Below, one piece after another: positions 20,233 to 27,129 of a DNA stretch of 33,727 bases. The notes beneath the pieces are model-generated. The model was not told the DNA's origin. It saw only the letters and a list, made by a program, of their open reading frames with translations, and did not search any database. The stretch lies in assembly GCA_964550325.1 (NCBI GenBank), contig CAZJYT010000007.1, positions 1 to 33,727 of the forward strand, given 5' to 3'. A program made the position numbers and the translations under genes. The stretch is from CAZJYT01 sp964550325. Lineage in GTDB: Bacteria; Patescibacteriota; Minisyncoccia; Minisyncoccales; CAZJYT01. Numbering within the stretch: the first letter of the stretch is position 1; each line of letters begins with the position of its first letter.

Positions 20233-20664
20233 TTACCACCTACCGATTAAGATATTAAAATTTTTATTATGAATTCTTGTAAAATCTTTAAAACCTAATT
20301 TATGTAATAATCCACCATCTTGACTTATTCCCTTCACTAACATTCTGTTCTCTTTAAAGATCAGAACCCAATTAAAATTTCCTGCTTCTTCTATTGTTTG
20401 TTTAATCCATTTGTAAAGTGTTCCTTCCTCAAACAATTCATCTAAAGAAAGGTACTTTCCTAATGTTTTACACTCAATTACTATATCTTTAAATTCTTCA
20501 TCTTCACAGAATACATCTCCTTTAAAAACATTTGATTTTGTTCCTTCTCTTGTAGAAAAAGCACCAGATAGAGGAACTCTCTTAAACTCTTTGTCTGTTA
20601 TCTCAGTTAATTTTTTTGCTACAAACCTTTCAAACCTTTTACCTTTGTTTAGACTTTTTGTCAT
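20233..20664 (-). CDS. PD-(D/E)XK nuclease, Holliday-junction-resolvase-like
   Basis: 143 residues from the ATG at 20664; an in-frame TTG 15 bases upstream is less likely. The pattern is NKGKRFERFVAKKL (Glu12), KRVPLSGAFS (29-37), FKGDVF (Asp50) and DIVIECKTLGK (Glu64, Lys66), i.e. the restriction-endonuclease-like core used by phage and archaeal resolvases. The VPLSGA loop is typical of the phage group. It would cut branched DNA during replication or packaging. It overlaps the upstream gene by 26 bases. This is the only DNA-processing enzyme I can recognise in the genome. Confidence 0.85.
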   Translation of the reverse strand: MTKSLNKGKRFERFVAKKLTEITDKEFKRVPLSGAFSTREGTKSNVFKGDVFCEDEEFKDIVIECKTLGKYLSLDELFEEGTLYKWIKQTIEEAGNFNWVLIFKENRMLVKGISQDGGLLHKLGFKDFTRIHNKNFNILIGRW

Positions 20665-21031
20665 CTTCAAAAATAACAATAGGCCTTGAATATGTTTCTA
20701 AGAAATTCTTAGTTACTTCACTCCAGACAATTACATCTTTAATCAACATATTCTGCATATCTGGTTTATCTTTAACACTTTTAAGCATAAATAAAAAAGC
20801 ATATTCAACAAAACCTTTTAATACACCCAACCCTTCTGAAGTAATATTCCCAAGATATATTAACTCAATAATTAAATCAAGAAAATTACTAAATACATTC
20901 GTAAACTCTTCTTTCTCTTTTAAGTCTTTGAATAAATCTTCATTTTCCTCAATATTCTCTAAAAATAAATTCTTAAATTCTTTTTTTGTAAGTTTTTTAA
21001 CCTTTCCGTTTATAATAAATTCCCTTTTCAT
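20639..21031 (-). CDS. Unknown helical protein upstream of the resolvase
   Basis: 130 residues. A short strand (MKREFIINGKVKKLTKKEF) is followed by helices (LFLENIEENEDLFKDLKEKE, FLDLIIELIYLGNITSEG, LKGFVEYAFLFMLKSVKD). The N-terminus resembles small phage chaperone or tail-assembly proteins in style, but no family is certain. The promoter is a variant of the shared leaderless type (TTTAAAGTTCAAATTCTTT). Overlap with the resolvase gene implies coupling. Confidence 0.7.
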   Translation of the reverse strand: MKREFIINGKVKKLTKKEFKNLFLENIEENEDLFKDLKEKEEFTNVFSNFLDLIIELIYLGNITSEGLGVLKGFVEYAFLFMLKSVKDKPDMQNMLIKDVIVWSEVTKNFLETYSRPIVIFEDDKKSKQR

Positions 21032-21226
21032 TTTAACATACTTAAAGAATTTGAACTTTAAATAATTTTATGAGATTTAACTTATATTTTAAATCACATA
21101 ATGCAAAATAAAAAAAAAGAATTTTTGAAAATTTTATTGTTATTTTTGTTAATTTTTTGTGATAATTCTTAAAATTTTTACTTTTGAGTGGATACTGATT
21201 TCAGGGTATTTATTTTATTTATATTA

Positions 21227-21254
21227 TATTTATTTTCAATATAGAAAATAAATA
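21227..21254. repeat. 11-bp hairpin in the gene-free region
   Basis: TATTTATTTTC and GAAAATAAATA pair perfectly around the loop AATATA. Only A-T pairs except one, so it is unstable as RNA but could melt or form a protein site in DNA. Confidence 0.6.
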
Positions 21255-21412
21255 ATATTTATAAATAAATATAGAAAAATAGCAGTTCCATAGGAAATTC
21301 ATCATACACCTCAGAATATAAAAAATATACTTACTAAACAGTAAAAAACCACACTAAAAAATTAGTAAAATAAAATTGTTTTTTGAAAATTCTTTTTTTT
21401 TATTTTTGAAAA

Positions 21413-21433
21413 ATATATGATAAATCTCATAAA
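21413..21433. repeat. 21-bp inverted-repeat element, copy 2
   Basis: Exact reverse complement of 19879-19899. It stands directly before the TATA element of the rightward gene at 21479, so one regulator could control both the leftward and the rightward block. Confidence 0.7.
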
Positions 21434-21478
21434 AATTTATATACTTCTTATGAAATTTTTTGTATTGGTGTTTTGAAA

Positions 21479-21829
21479 ATGGTTGAGATTGTAAATTTAA
21501 CACCACATAAAATAACCATAATGGACGAGGAGAATAATGTATTGGTAGAGATAGAACCAGAAAATGTGCCTATACCAAGATTAAGTGTTAGTAGGGAAAG
21601 GGTAGGAGATTTATTATTTAAAGGGATTAAGATACCCTTAACAAGAACACAATTTGGAGAAACAGAGAACCTTCCACCACAAAGAGAAGGAATTTATTAC
21701 ATAGTAAGTAATTTAGTAGCACAAGCCAACCCAGATAGAAGGGATTTATTAATTGTAGATGATACTGTTAGAGATGAACAGGGAAGGATTATTGGGTGTA
21801 AATCACTCTCATTAAACCCTTATGCTTAA
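21479..21829 (+). CDS. Phage-type NLTPH-family protein
   Basis: 116 residues from ATG 21479 (GGTG upstream). The layout is that of a widespread, uncharacterised phage and prophage family: IVNLTPHKITI at the start, IPRLSVSRERVG, a G-IPLTRTQFGETENLPP centre, then GIYYIVSNLVAQANPDRRDL and VRDEQGRIIGCKSLSLNP. Conserved residues include Asn6, Thr8, Pro9, His10, the LPP turn, and DRRD. The function of the family is not known to me. It is first in the long rightward operon, directly behind the control region, suggesting early expression. A superficial similarity in strand order to ring nucleases is discussed in the findings. Confidence 0.9.
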   Translation: MVEIVNLTPHKITIMDEENNVLVEIEPENVPIPRLSVSRERVGDLLFKGIKIPLTRTQFGETENLPPQREGIYYIVSNLVAQANPDRRDLLIVDDTVRDEQGRIIGCKSLSLNPYA

Positions 21830-21853
21830 AAAAACAAAGAAAGAGGTGGTAAT

Positions 21854-22150
21854 ATGCCTAAAGATAAGTTTGATAGGTTAGTGGGATTTATAAACTTTTT
21901 GGAAGAGCGGGGTTTTACAAGGTTTCATATAAACCTGTTAAGGAAATTAATAGGGTACTATTTCGGTATGGGTGAAAAGACAAGAAAAAAATTCTTAAAA
22001 TATTTGTTTGAATTTGACTTAATAAAAGAAGATACTTATGAAGATGGTTATTTAGTATTAAACAAGAACTCTTTTTATTTAGAGGATTACTACAGAAGGA
22101 CTAACAAATTAAAAGCAAAGAAAATAATTAAGGAGAAACAACAACAGTAA
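21854..22150 (+). CDS. Winged-helix-like DNA-binding protein
   Basis: 98 residues, basic. Helices DRLVGFINFLEERGFTRFHI and NLLRKLIGYYFGMGEKTRKK are followed by FLKYLFEFDLIKEDTYEDGY with a strand pair LVLNKNSFYL, consistent with a small winged helix. A GAGGTGGT site precedes the ATG. Likely regulator in the early rightward unit; targets unknown. Confidence 0.8.
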   Translation: MPKDKFDRLVGFINFLEERGFTRFHINLLRKLIGYYFGMGEKTRKKFLKYLFEFDLIKEDTYEDGYLVLNKNSFYLEDYYRRTNKLKAKKIIKEKQQQ

Positions 22151-22183
22151 AATTTTTATTTAATAAAACAGTAAACTTATTTT

Positions 22184-22468
22184 ATGAGTGAAGAGATTAC
22201 AACAGTAGAAGAAATAACAAGGTTAGAGTTTTTAAGACATATAGAGAAAGGAAAATACGATATTTTAAAAGAAATTGATAAGTTAGAGAAACTAATTTTA
22301 GATTATATATCTATGTATAGACAATTAGAACACATAAAGAAAATGGAAGAAATTGATTATCAAAGATATTCAGGAAACCTACAGTATTTTTATGATAAGA
22401 AAGGTTTAATCTACTATCAACCTAAAGAAGAAGAAACCAAAATACATACTGAAGGGATATACCTATGA
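22184..22468 (+). CDS. Unknown helical protein
   Basis: 94 residues, helical (EEITRLEFLRHIEKGKYDIL, DKLEKLILDYISMYRQLEHI) with a Tyr-rich end. A TATA-like TTTATTTAATAA stands about 25 bases before the ATG and no ribosome-binding site is visible, so it appears leaderless. It overlaps the zinc-ribbon gene downstream by four bases. No family known. Confidence 0.75.
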   Translation: MSEEITTVEEITRLEFLRHIEKGKYDILKEIDKLEKLILDYISMYRQLEHIKKMEEIDYQRYSGNLQYFYDKKGLIYYQPKEEETKIHTEGIYL

Positions 22469-22680
22469 AAATAATTCTTAGATGTTTTAACTGTGGTGTA
22501 TGGCAGGTTTGTGAGGTAAGAGATATACACAAGTATATTTTTAAATGTAGAGTGTGTGGTAAAACAAGGAAACTAAAGAAAAAAAGGGAATACGGTTTAT
22601 CTCTAAATTACATAATTCCACCACCAAATTCTAAGATTGATGAAGTTGTTAGAAGGTTAAATGCTAAGAGGATACAGTAA
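22465..22680 (+). CDS. Zinc-ribbon protein
   Basis: 71 residues. Knuckles ILRCFNCGVW and FKCRVCGKTR are 18 residues apart, followed by a very basic segment (RKLKKKREYG) and a Pro-rich turn (YIIPPPNSK) with a helix. Nucleic-acid binding is likely. The start overlaps the previous stop (ATGA). Confidence 0.8.
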   Translation: MKIILRCFNCGVWQVCEVRDIHKYIFKCRVCGKTRKLKKKREYGLSLNYIIPPPNSKIDEVVRRLNAKRIQ

Positions 22681-22713
22681 AGTTTATATATTAAAAAATA
22701 TATTCTATAAAAT

Positions 22714-22902
22714 ATGATAAAAAAGTTAATAGGAGTATGTAAAATCTGTAATCAACCAATAGTAGTGTATTGTATGAATTATGGAGATTATCTTTTATGT
22801 AGTCCTAACTATGTAGAGGTAAACAGTAGTTATATATGTAATATGTGTTTTAATGAGATAATAGAAAAAAATAAATATTATTTGAGAAAAATATTAAATT
22901 AA
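22714..22902 (+). CDS. Zinc-binding protein
   Basis: 62 residues. GVCKICNQPIVVYC, then YLLCSPN and YICNMCFNEI give five to six Cys, enough for one zinc site and possibly more. A TATA-like TTTATATATTAAAAAATATA precedes it. It ends where the next gene begins (TAATG). Function unknown. Confidence 0.75.
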   Translation: MIKKLIGVCKICNQPIVVYCMNYGDYLLCSPNYVEVNSSYICNMCFNEIIEKNKYYLRKILN

Positions 22903-23261
22903 TGGAAGAAATAATTAGATTTTTAGATGAACACGGTTTCTCTGTTTATTATGAGAGGCATAATTCTCTTGAAGCACTTTACTATAATATTATCTTGAAA
23001 GATAAATCTTTTGATGAAATATTTGAGAAGGTTTATTTTGAGAAGAAAGTTAATGATAAAAACATATATGGTTTAGTTGTTTATAGGGAAGTAGCTTCAA
23101 AAGAAGGTTTAATGTTTTATGGTGATGGTAAGATATATGTTACAGATGGAGAATTTAGTGGTTATAAAATAGATAAGATAACCCACAACAATTATAAAGT
23201 TGTTATTGAACACTTATTAGAACAATTAAAAATCTGGTTAAAACATCTAAAGGCCATCTGA
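22902..23261 (+). CDS. Unknown protein, tandem copy 1
   Basis: 119 residues: helix (EEIIRFLDEHGFSVYYERHN), helix with a Phe-rich stretch, then strands VYFEKKVNDKNIYGLVVY and EGLMFYGDGKIYVTDGEFSG, final helix HLLEQLKIWLKHLKAI. The neighbour at 23263-23598 repeats the same order (helix-GF-helix-FRKEGYAGKIYL-KLYYVGKATLDVYDKKFS), so they are probable tandem duplicates. No function recognised. Confidence 0.75.
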   Translation: MEEIIRFLDEHGFSVYYERHNSLEALYYNIILKDKSFDEIFEKVYFEKKVNDKNIYGLVVYREVASKEGLMFYGDGKIYVTDGEFSGYKIDKITHNNYKVVIEHLLEQLKIWLKHLKAI

Positions 23262-23262
23262 A

Positions 23263-23598
23263 ATGGAAATAAACAGAATAATTAGTTTCTTAATGGGAAA
23301 AGGGTTTACAATTGAGATACAACCAAAAAAGACTTTATTGGATTTGTGTTTAGGTTTCTTTAATATGAAAAAAGGTTTATTAGAAGATTTAGTAGAAATA
23401 GATTTTAGAAAAGAAGGTTATGCTGGAAAGATATATTTAAAAGAATGTATTGATAAAGGAAAACTTTATTATGTTGGAAAGGCCACTTTAGATGTATATG
23501 ATAAAAAATTTTCAAAATATGTTTTCGGTGAGTATAAAACTAACACATACTACAATTTAGAAGGTAAACTTATTAAAAAACTATCAGAGGTGTTTTAA
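23263..23598 (+). CDS. Unknown protein, tandem copy 2
   Basis: 111 residues, matching the layout of 22902-23261 from NRIISFLMGKGFTIEIQPKK to KFSKYVFGEYKT. Weak sequence identity but the same helix-sheet-helix arrangement and adjacent position. It starts one base after its neighbour stops. Confidence 0.75.
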   Translation: MEINRIISFLMGKGFTIEIQPKKTLLDLCLGFFNMKKGLLEDLVEIDFRKEGYAGKIYLKECIDKGKLYYVGKATLDVYDKKFSKYVFGEYKTNTYYNLEGKLIKKLSEVF

Positions 23599-23787
23599 AT
23601 GCCTTATGGAATACAATTTACAGATGAACAAAGGAAAACAAGACATTTAATAAAGTATGGGACTTTAGAAAACTTTCCAACAGAGAGAAGGGGAGTAGGA
23701 ACTTTCTGGAAAGAAACTTCCACAACAAATAAACTATTAATTGTGGGCTTAGGAATACTAATTGGGTATTTGTTATTTAAAAAATAA
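23599..23787 (+). CDS. Small protein with C-terminal membrane anchor
   Basis: 62 residues. A polar, basic first part (MPYGIQFTDEQRKTRHLIKY, PTERRGVGTFWKE) is followed by one membrane segment KLLIVGLGILIGYLLF and two Lys, so the N-terminal part would face outside or the virion interior depending on insertion. GAGGTG precedes the ATG. First of several single-span proteins in 23.6-27.0 kb. Confidence 0.8.
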   Translation: MPYGIQFTDEQRKTRHLIKYGTLENFPTERRGVGTFWKETSTTNKLLIVGLGILIGYLLFKK

Positions 23788-23788
23788 A

Positions 23789-24058
23789 ATGCCTTCCAGA
23801 TGGACACACAATTTTATAAATAAACTTATTTTAGGTAAAGAATATGATGAGGTAAACAGATTTGTAGATTTTCCTTATTTTATAAATCCAAGAAAACATA
23901 GGCGGTGGTTACACGACCCTAAAACCACACCAATTTTAGTTGCTTTGATGTTTAACGATTGGAAATCTGGATTAGCGAGTTATCTTCACATTAAAGCAGA
24001 TAGAGAAATAAAAGAAGATAAATTTAGAAAATTATTTAAACTTCTAAAAAGATTATAA
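23789..24058 (+). CDS. Unknown His-rich protein, conserved HRR-LHD pattern
   Basis: 89 residues from ATG 23789, one base after the preceding stop. The core PSRWTHNFINKLILGKEYDE, then FINPRKHRRWLHDPKTTPIL and SYLHIKADREIKED, has His and Asp residues spaced as in small metal-dependent hydrolase-like proteins (THN, KHRRWLHD, LHIKAD). It may bind a metal. No exact family known; a hydrolase role is a guess. Confidence 0.75.
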   Translation: MPSRWTHNFINKLILGKEYDEVNRFVDFPYFINPRKHRRWLHDPKTTPILVALMFNDWKSGLASYLHIKADREIKEDKFRKLFKLLKRL

Positions 24059-24062
24059 ATTT

Positions 24063-24515
24063 ATGACTAAGGTTTTTAAGATAGTTAAGGTTGAGAAATT
24101 TAAAGATATAACAATCGGAACTTACTCTAATATAGCAACCATTACTTTAAGAAATATAAGTAAAGAAGCCAGTAAACCCGTAATTATTGTATATGATAGG
24201 GTTTCTGGTAAACAAATTATGAATTATTTTTCTGATGAAGAAGTTTATCCTGATAAAGAGATCAAAGTAATAATAAATTCTTATGTTCCTACAAATGTAA
24301 ATGTTTTAAAACTAAGAATTTGGGTTGGTCATAGATTAAATAATCTATGGAAACCAGATGAATTTAGAGATATAGATATAAACTTAAAGGGTGGAACTAT
24401 GGAGACTGAAAAGATTTTATTCACAATCATAGGCTTACTTACTGGATTAGTTGTTATGTACCTAATCATAAAATATAGGGAAAGGGGTAAAGTATGGATA
24501 GAAGTGAAGAAATAA
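24063..24515 (+). CDS. Ig-like protein with C-terminal membrane anchor
   Basis: 150 residues. A beta-sandwich (TIGTYSNIATITLRNISKEA, PVIIVYDRVSGKQIM, EIKVIINSYVPTNVNVLKLR) is followed by one membrane segment (ILFTIIGLLTGLVVMYLII) and a basic tail. The pattern, charge distribution and neighbours suggest an ectodomain on the virion or host membrane. No signal peptide. Related in style to the three beta proteins that follow. Confidence 0.8.
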   Translation: MTKVFKIVKVEKFKDITIGTYSNIATITLRNISKEASKPVIIVYDRVSGKQIMNYFSDEEVYPDKEIKVIINSYVPTNVNVLKLRIWVGHRLNNLWKPDEFRDIDINLKGGTMETEKILFTIIGLLTGLVVMYLIIKYRERGKVWIEVKK

Positions 24516-24646
24516 AAGGCGAGGATTTAAGTAGTTTATTTATGCTTGGTGGTGCTATTGGTATTGGATATTATCTATTTAGTAAACTAAAAGAAAAACC
24601 TGAAAAAGAACCAATTTCAATCTCAGTTAAAGTTGAATACAGGTGA
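24494..24646 (+). CDS. 50-residue membrane protein
   Basis: Starts MDRSEEIKGEDLSSLFMLGG and crosses the membrane once (LFMLGGAIGIGYYLFSKL), then a charged tail ending ISVKVEYR. It has an AGGGGTAA site upstream, overlaps the end of the preceding gene by 22 bases and stops at TGA before the GGTGAT site of 24653. Small single-span proteins are common in archaeal virus membranes; role unknown. Confidence 0.75.
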   Translation: MDRSEEIKGEDLSSLFMLGGAIGIGYYLFSKLKEKPEKEPISISVKVEYR

Positions 24647-24652
24647 TAAAAA

Positions 24653-25033
24653 ATGGTAGTAGAAGTTCCTGCTGGTGCAAAATTACAAGTATGGGTAGGT
24701 TTAAAGAACAATCTTGATGAAAGATTGGATTGTAAGGTTTGGGTAGGTATTGAAGACCCTGAAAAGGGACATATAGAAGGTTGGGAAAAAACATCTCCAA
24801 GTTTCCAATTACCTTCTAAAACAGAGACTACACAAGTATCAAATATAATGGTTCAGTTTGATAAACCAATACCTATGGATTGGTTAGATAAAACTTTTGA
24901 TATTTTAGTATTTGTATATGACCCTAAAAACCCTGATAGAAGATACGGAAAAACTTATGTAGAAGGTGCTTTTAAAGTAATAGGTGCTGGTAAGGAAGTA
25001 AATATAGTTGATATAAAGATAGTTCCAATATAA
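24653..25033 (+). CDS. Ig-like beta-sandwich protein, tandem member 1
   Basis: 126 residues. VVEVPAGAKLQVWVGLKNNL, then CKVWVGIEDPEKG and TFDILVFVYDPKNPDRRYGK form a seven-stranded Ig/CARDB-like pattern; no membrane segment or catalytic residue. GGTGAT precedes the ATG. It begins a run of three similar beta proteins in order (24653, 25035, 25414), which probably arose by duplication and may form a layer of the particle. Confidence 0.8.
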   Translation: MVVEVPAGAKLQVWVGLKNNLDERLDCKVWVGIEDPEKGHIEGWEKTSPSFQLPSKTETTQVSNIMVQFDKPIPMDWLDKTFDILVFVYDPKNPDRRYGKTYVEGAFKVIGAGKEVNIVDIKIVPI

Positions 25034-25034
25034 A

Positions 25035-25412
25035 ATGGTTACAATAAATCAAGGAAAATCATTTAAAGTAGATTTAACAGTAGATAGTAAAGTAAAGAAA
25101 CCAGCATTTATATATATAGGATTTACACAAACCTATCCAAGAACAAGGTGGTTAAAAGAAATGGATAATTTAGTAGAAGTAATGTTAACTGAAGGAACTA
25201 AAACATTTGATTTATACCCAAAATCAGTAATCCCTTTGGATTTAGAAAATGGTAGTAAAATAAGCATTAGAGTTATAATTGGTGATTATGATGTTGAGAA
25301 CAACAGGTTTAAAGAAATATATGATGAAAAAGAATTTAAAGATATAATAACTGTTGGAGTTTCATATAAAAAAGATATAGAAGTTGTTAAGGCTTATATT
25401 ATAACAGTTTAA
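25035..25412 (+). CDS. Ig-like beta-sandwich protein, tandem member 2
   Basis: 125 residues. VTINQGKSFKVDLTVDSKVK, PAFIYIGFTQTYPRTRW, KISIRVIIGDYDVENNRF and VSYKKDIEVVKAYIITV repeat the strand order of member 1. It starts one base after member 1 stops, with no ribosome-binding site, so it relies on coupling. Confidence 0.8.
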   Translation: MVTINQGKSFKVDLTVDSKVKKPAFIYIGFTQTYPRTRWLKEMDNLVEVMLTEGTKTFDLYPKSVIPLDLENGSKISIRVIIGDYDVENNRFKEIYDEKEFKDIITVGVSYKKDIEVVKAYIITV

Positions 25413-25413
25413 A

Positions 25414-26202
25414 ATGACTTTTGGCGGTTTTAATGTCGGGGATAGGATAAGATTAAGGGTTGGATTTAGAAATAACACTCCTACTAAACAAAGGGTTGAT
25501 TTTTATAGTTCTTGTCTTATGTTTCCACCTATTGGTAAATTTACTAATGAAAAATTATTAGAGAATGTATATTTTCCCTTAACTTCTCAATACTTTACTT
25601 GGTTAGACCCAAAATCATCTAAAATAACAGATAGTTCTTTTAATCTAATTAATTTTGATGCTACAAGACAAGATGAAAGTTATTTTTATTCAAAAGTAGG
25701 TTATATACCACCTATGAAAATTGGAAAATCAAAATTATTTATAACATATAAAAAGTATGGTTCTAAAGATTGGGATACTTACACAGATGATATAGTAATT
25801 GATTACCCTTCAGTAAAAGGTTCTGAAGTTGTTAAAGTAGGATTTACTAAAAGTTATCACCCTTTTGAGAACAGATTTCCAACAAAAGATGATTTAGGAG
25901 ATTACCCTACTTTGGATTATATACCACAGGGGTTTTATGTTGTATGGAAGATGATAAAAGAAACCTTTATAGATATTGCAATAGGAGTAATAGCAAGAAC
26001 TGGTTATAAATATCCATTATGGATAGGGCATAAATATTGGATTACTGGATTAGAAGGGCAAATACTAACCTTTCACTACTTCTTTATACCAAAACCCATA
26101 TTGAGTTATGGAAAAGATAACCCAAACTACAAACCATATGTAATAGTTTTATTTGTAAATGTAGGTGGAAAATTGGGTATGGCAGTAGCAAAAATAAGAT
26201 AA
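25414..26202 (+). CDS. Large Ig-like beta protein, tandem member 3
   Basis: 262 residues. The first 140 repeat the Ig-like order (NVGDRIRLRVGFRNNTPTKQ, KSKLFITYKKYGSKDWDTYT). The second half is unique, with aromatic strands (YIPQGFYVVWKMIKETFIDI, YPLWIGHKYWITGLEGQILT, FHYFFIPKPILSYG). The GFYVVWK...IGHKYW segment could insert in a membrane or bind a ligand. No signal peptide. Likely component of the particle surface or of the assembly site. Confidence 0.8.
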   Translation: MTFGGFNVGDRIRLRVGFRNNTPTKQRVDFYSSCLMFPPIGKFTNEKLLENVYFPLTSQYFTWLDPKSSKITDSSFNLINFDATRQDESYFYSKVGYIPPMKIGKSKLFITYKKYGSKDWDTYTDDIVIDYPSVKGSEVVKVGFTKSYHPFENRFPTKDDLGDYPTLDYIPQGFYVVWKMIKETFIDIAIGVIARTGYKYPLWIGHKYWITGLEGQILTFHYFFIPKPILSYGKDNPNYKPYVIVLFVNVGGKLGMAVAKIR

Positions 26203-26234
26203 ATTTAAATACTATTTCTTACAGACATTTATAT

Positions 26235-26390
26235 ATGACAAAAACAGATTTTTTAAATGGTGTATTGGTTGGTGTAGTAGGATATTGGTTTTTCAGTAAA
26301 ACCTTTGTTGGTAAAAGAGTGGGGGCTGGGTTAAAGAGTATGACAGAATACTACATAGGTAAAGCATTTGAGAAATATGAAACTGATTAA
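26235..26390 (+). CDS. 51-residue membrane protein
   Basis: Starts MTKTDFLNGVLVGVVGYWFF, one membrane segment, then a basic amphipathic helix (VGKRVGAGLKSMTEYYIGKA). A TATA element (ATTTAAATAC, 26203-26212) stands about 25-30 bases before the ATG, giving a leaderless mRNA and a new transcription unit. Its end overlaps the next gene's start. Confidence 0.75.
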   Translation: MTKTDFLNGVLVGVVGYWFFSKTFVGKRVGAGLKSMTEYYIGKAFEKYETD

Positions 26391-26838
26391 ATCAAAAACC
26401 TATCCAGAAGGTTACACTTATAGAGGAAAGGCTTATTTTAGTGAAGTAGAATTTCACTTAGTAAGAGTTCCTTATGTTGAAACTTGGGTTGCGGATAAAT
26501 TAATAAGTGCTTTTGAGAATGGAATAATAAGAGGTGGTGGAGTTCCTTTAAAATTAGAAGTCTATAAAGATAAACACACATTATATACAAAATATTTTGT
26601 AAGGGTTTACTATTATAAAATACCTACTTTAGAAATAACAACTGGGACAATCATAGGTATTTGTATAACCTTTGCATTAGCAGTTTTGGGTTTATATATA
26701 ATATATAAAAACATTAATAAATTTGAAGAAATTGTCTGGGGTAAAGAAGGAGAGAGGAGATGGTTTGCTTATTTGTTGGCTGGTAGTATAGGCTTATTTG
26801 CTTTAGGATATGTTTTAAGGGGGTTACCTAAAGAATGA
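26377..26838 (+). CDS. Two-span membrane protein with soluble N-domain
   Basis: 153 residues from ATG 26377; an in-frame TTG 9 bases earlier is less likely. The N-terminal 85 residues are alpha/beta (GKAYFSEVEFHLVRVPYVET, YTKYFVRVYYYKIPTLEI). Two membrane segments follow: GTIIGICITFALAVLGLYII and WFAYLLAGSIGLFALGYVL, with a charged loop between (NKFEEIVWGKEGERR). A virion-membrane or assembly protein is likely by context. Confidence 0.8.
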   Translation: MKLIKSKTYPEGYTYRGKAYFSEVEFHLVRVPYVETWVADKLISAFENGIIRGGGVPLKLEVYKDKHTLYTKYFVRVYYYKIPTLEITTGTIIGICITFALAVLGLYIIYKNINKFEEIVWGKEGERRWFAYLLAGSIGLFALGYVLRGLPKE

Positions 26839-27005
26839 CACCAGAAGAAGAAAAAGAATTAAAAGACTTTTTTAAGAAGGTTGCTATTGGTATTGTAGGA
26901 ACAGTATTTGGTTTACTAACATTTAGTGTTTTACACTTCCATTTAAAAATGAAATTAGAAAAGAAAATGGAAGACTTTTACAGAAAGAAAGGCTGGATTA
27001 AATAA
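26835..27005 (+). CDS. 56-residue membrane protein
   Basis: Starts MTPEEEKELKDFFKKVAIGI, one membrane segment (VAIGIVGTVFGLLTFSVLHF), then a basic helix ending YRKKGWIK. The ATG overlaps the TGA of the preceding gene. It ends just before the GC-rich hairpin at 27014. Confidence 0.75.
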   Translation: MTPEEEKELKDFFKKVAIGIVGTVFGLLTFSVLHFHLKMKLEKKMEDFYRKKGWIK

Positions 27006-27013
27006 TCACCAGA

Positions 27014-27093
27014 TGGTTATGGGTGGGTGGTTGGTTTCCCCTAACCCCTATTTCTAAACTAACCCCCTGCTCTTCTGAACCCACCCATAACCA
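27014..27093. other. GC-rich cruciform/stem-loop element
   Basis: A perfect 15-bp inverted repeat TGGTTATGGGTGGGT (27014-27028) and ACCCACCCATAACCA (27079-27093). Directly inside, GGTTGGTTT (27029-27037) pairs with AAACTAACC (27056-27064) with one G-T pair, leaving a C-rich loop. The minus strand contains GGGTGGG, GGGGG and GGGGTTAGGGG, so a G-quadruplex is also possible. No ORF spans it. Among AT-rich intergenic sequences it is exceptional. Candidates: origin or packaging signal, a structured RNA, or a strong terminator between the membrane-protein operon and the gene at 27130. Confidence 0.85.
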
Positions 27094-27094
27094 A

Positions 27095-27129
27095 TAAATT
27101 TAAATAATCTAATAACAAACATTTCTATT
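27095..27129 (+). promoter_or_regulatory. Leaderless promoter of the protease operon
   Basis: The TATA-like AATAAATTTAAATAATC stands about 25-30 bases before ATG 27130 and no ribosome-binding site is present, so transcription probably begins at the start codon, right after the stem-loop. Confidence 0.55.

Larger units (their letters stand above)
21032..21478. other. Gene-free AT-rich region, candidate replication or control region
   Basis: 447 bases between the leftward and rightward gene blocks, with no supportable ORF. Contents: a variant and an exact copy of the 21-bp element (near 21068 and at 21413-21433), a perfect hairpin TATTTATTTTC/GAAAATAAATA at 21227-21254 with a 6-base loop, repeated AATATAGAAAA (21238 and about 21268), poly-T tracts, and a TATA element (TTTATATAC) with a GGTG site before 21479. 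Its position at the main strand switch and its low melting stability make it a possible origin. No initiator gene is known, so this is inference. Confidence 0.5.

Noticed and set aside
21479..21829. AcrIII-1/DUF1874 ring nuclease
   Set aside because: Considered because of the Csx16-like gene, but the sequence lacks the DUF1874 start and pattern and matches the NLTPH phage family instead.
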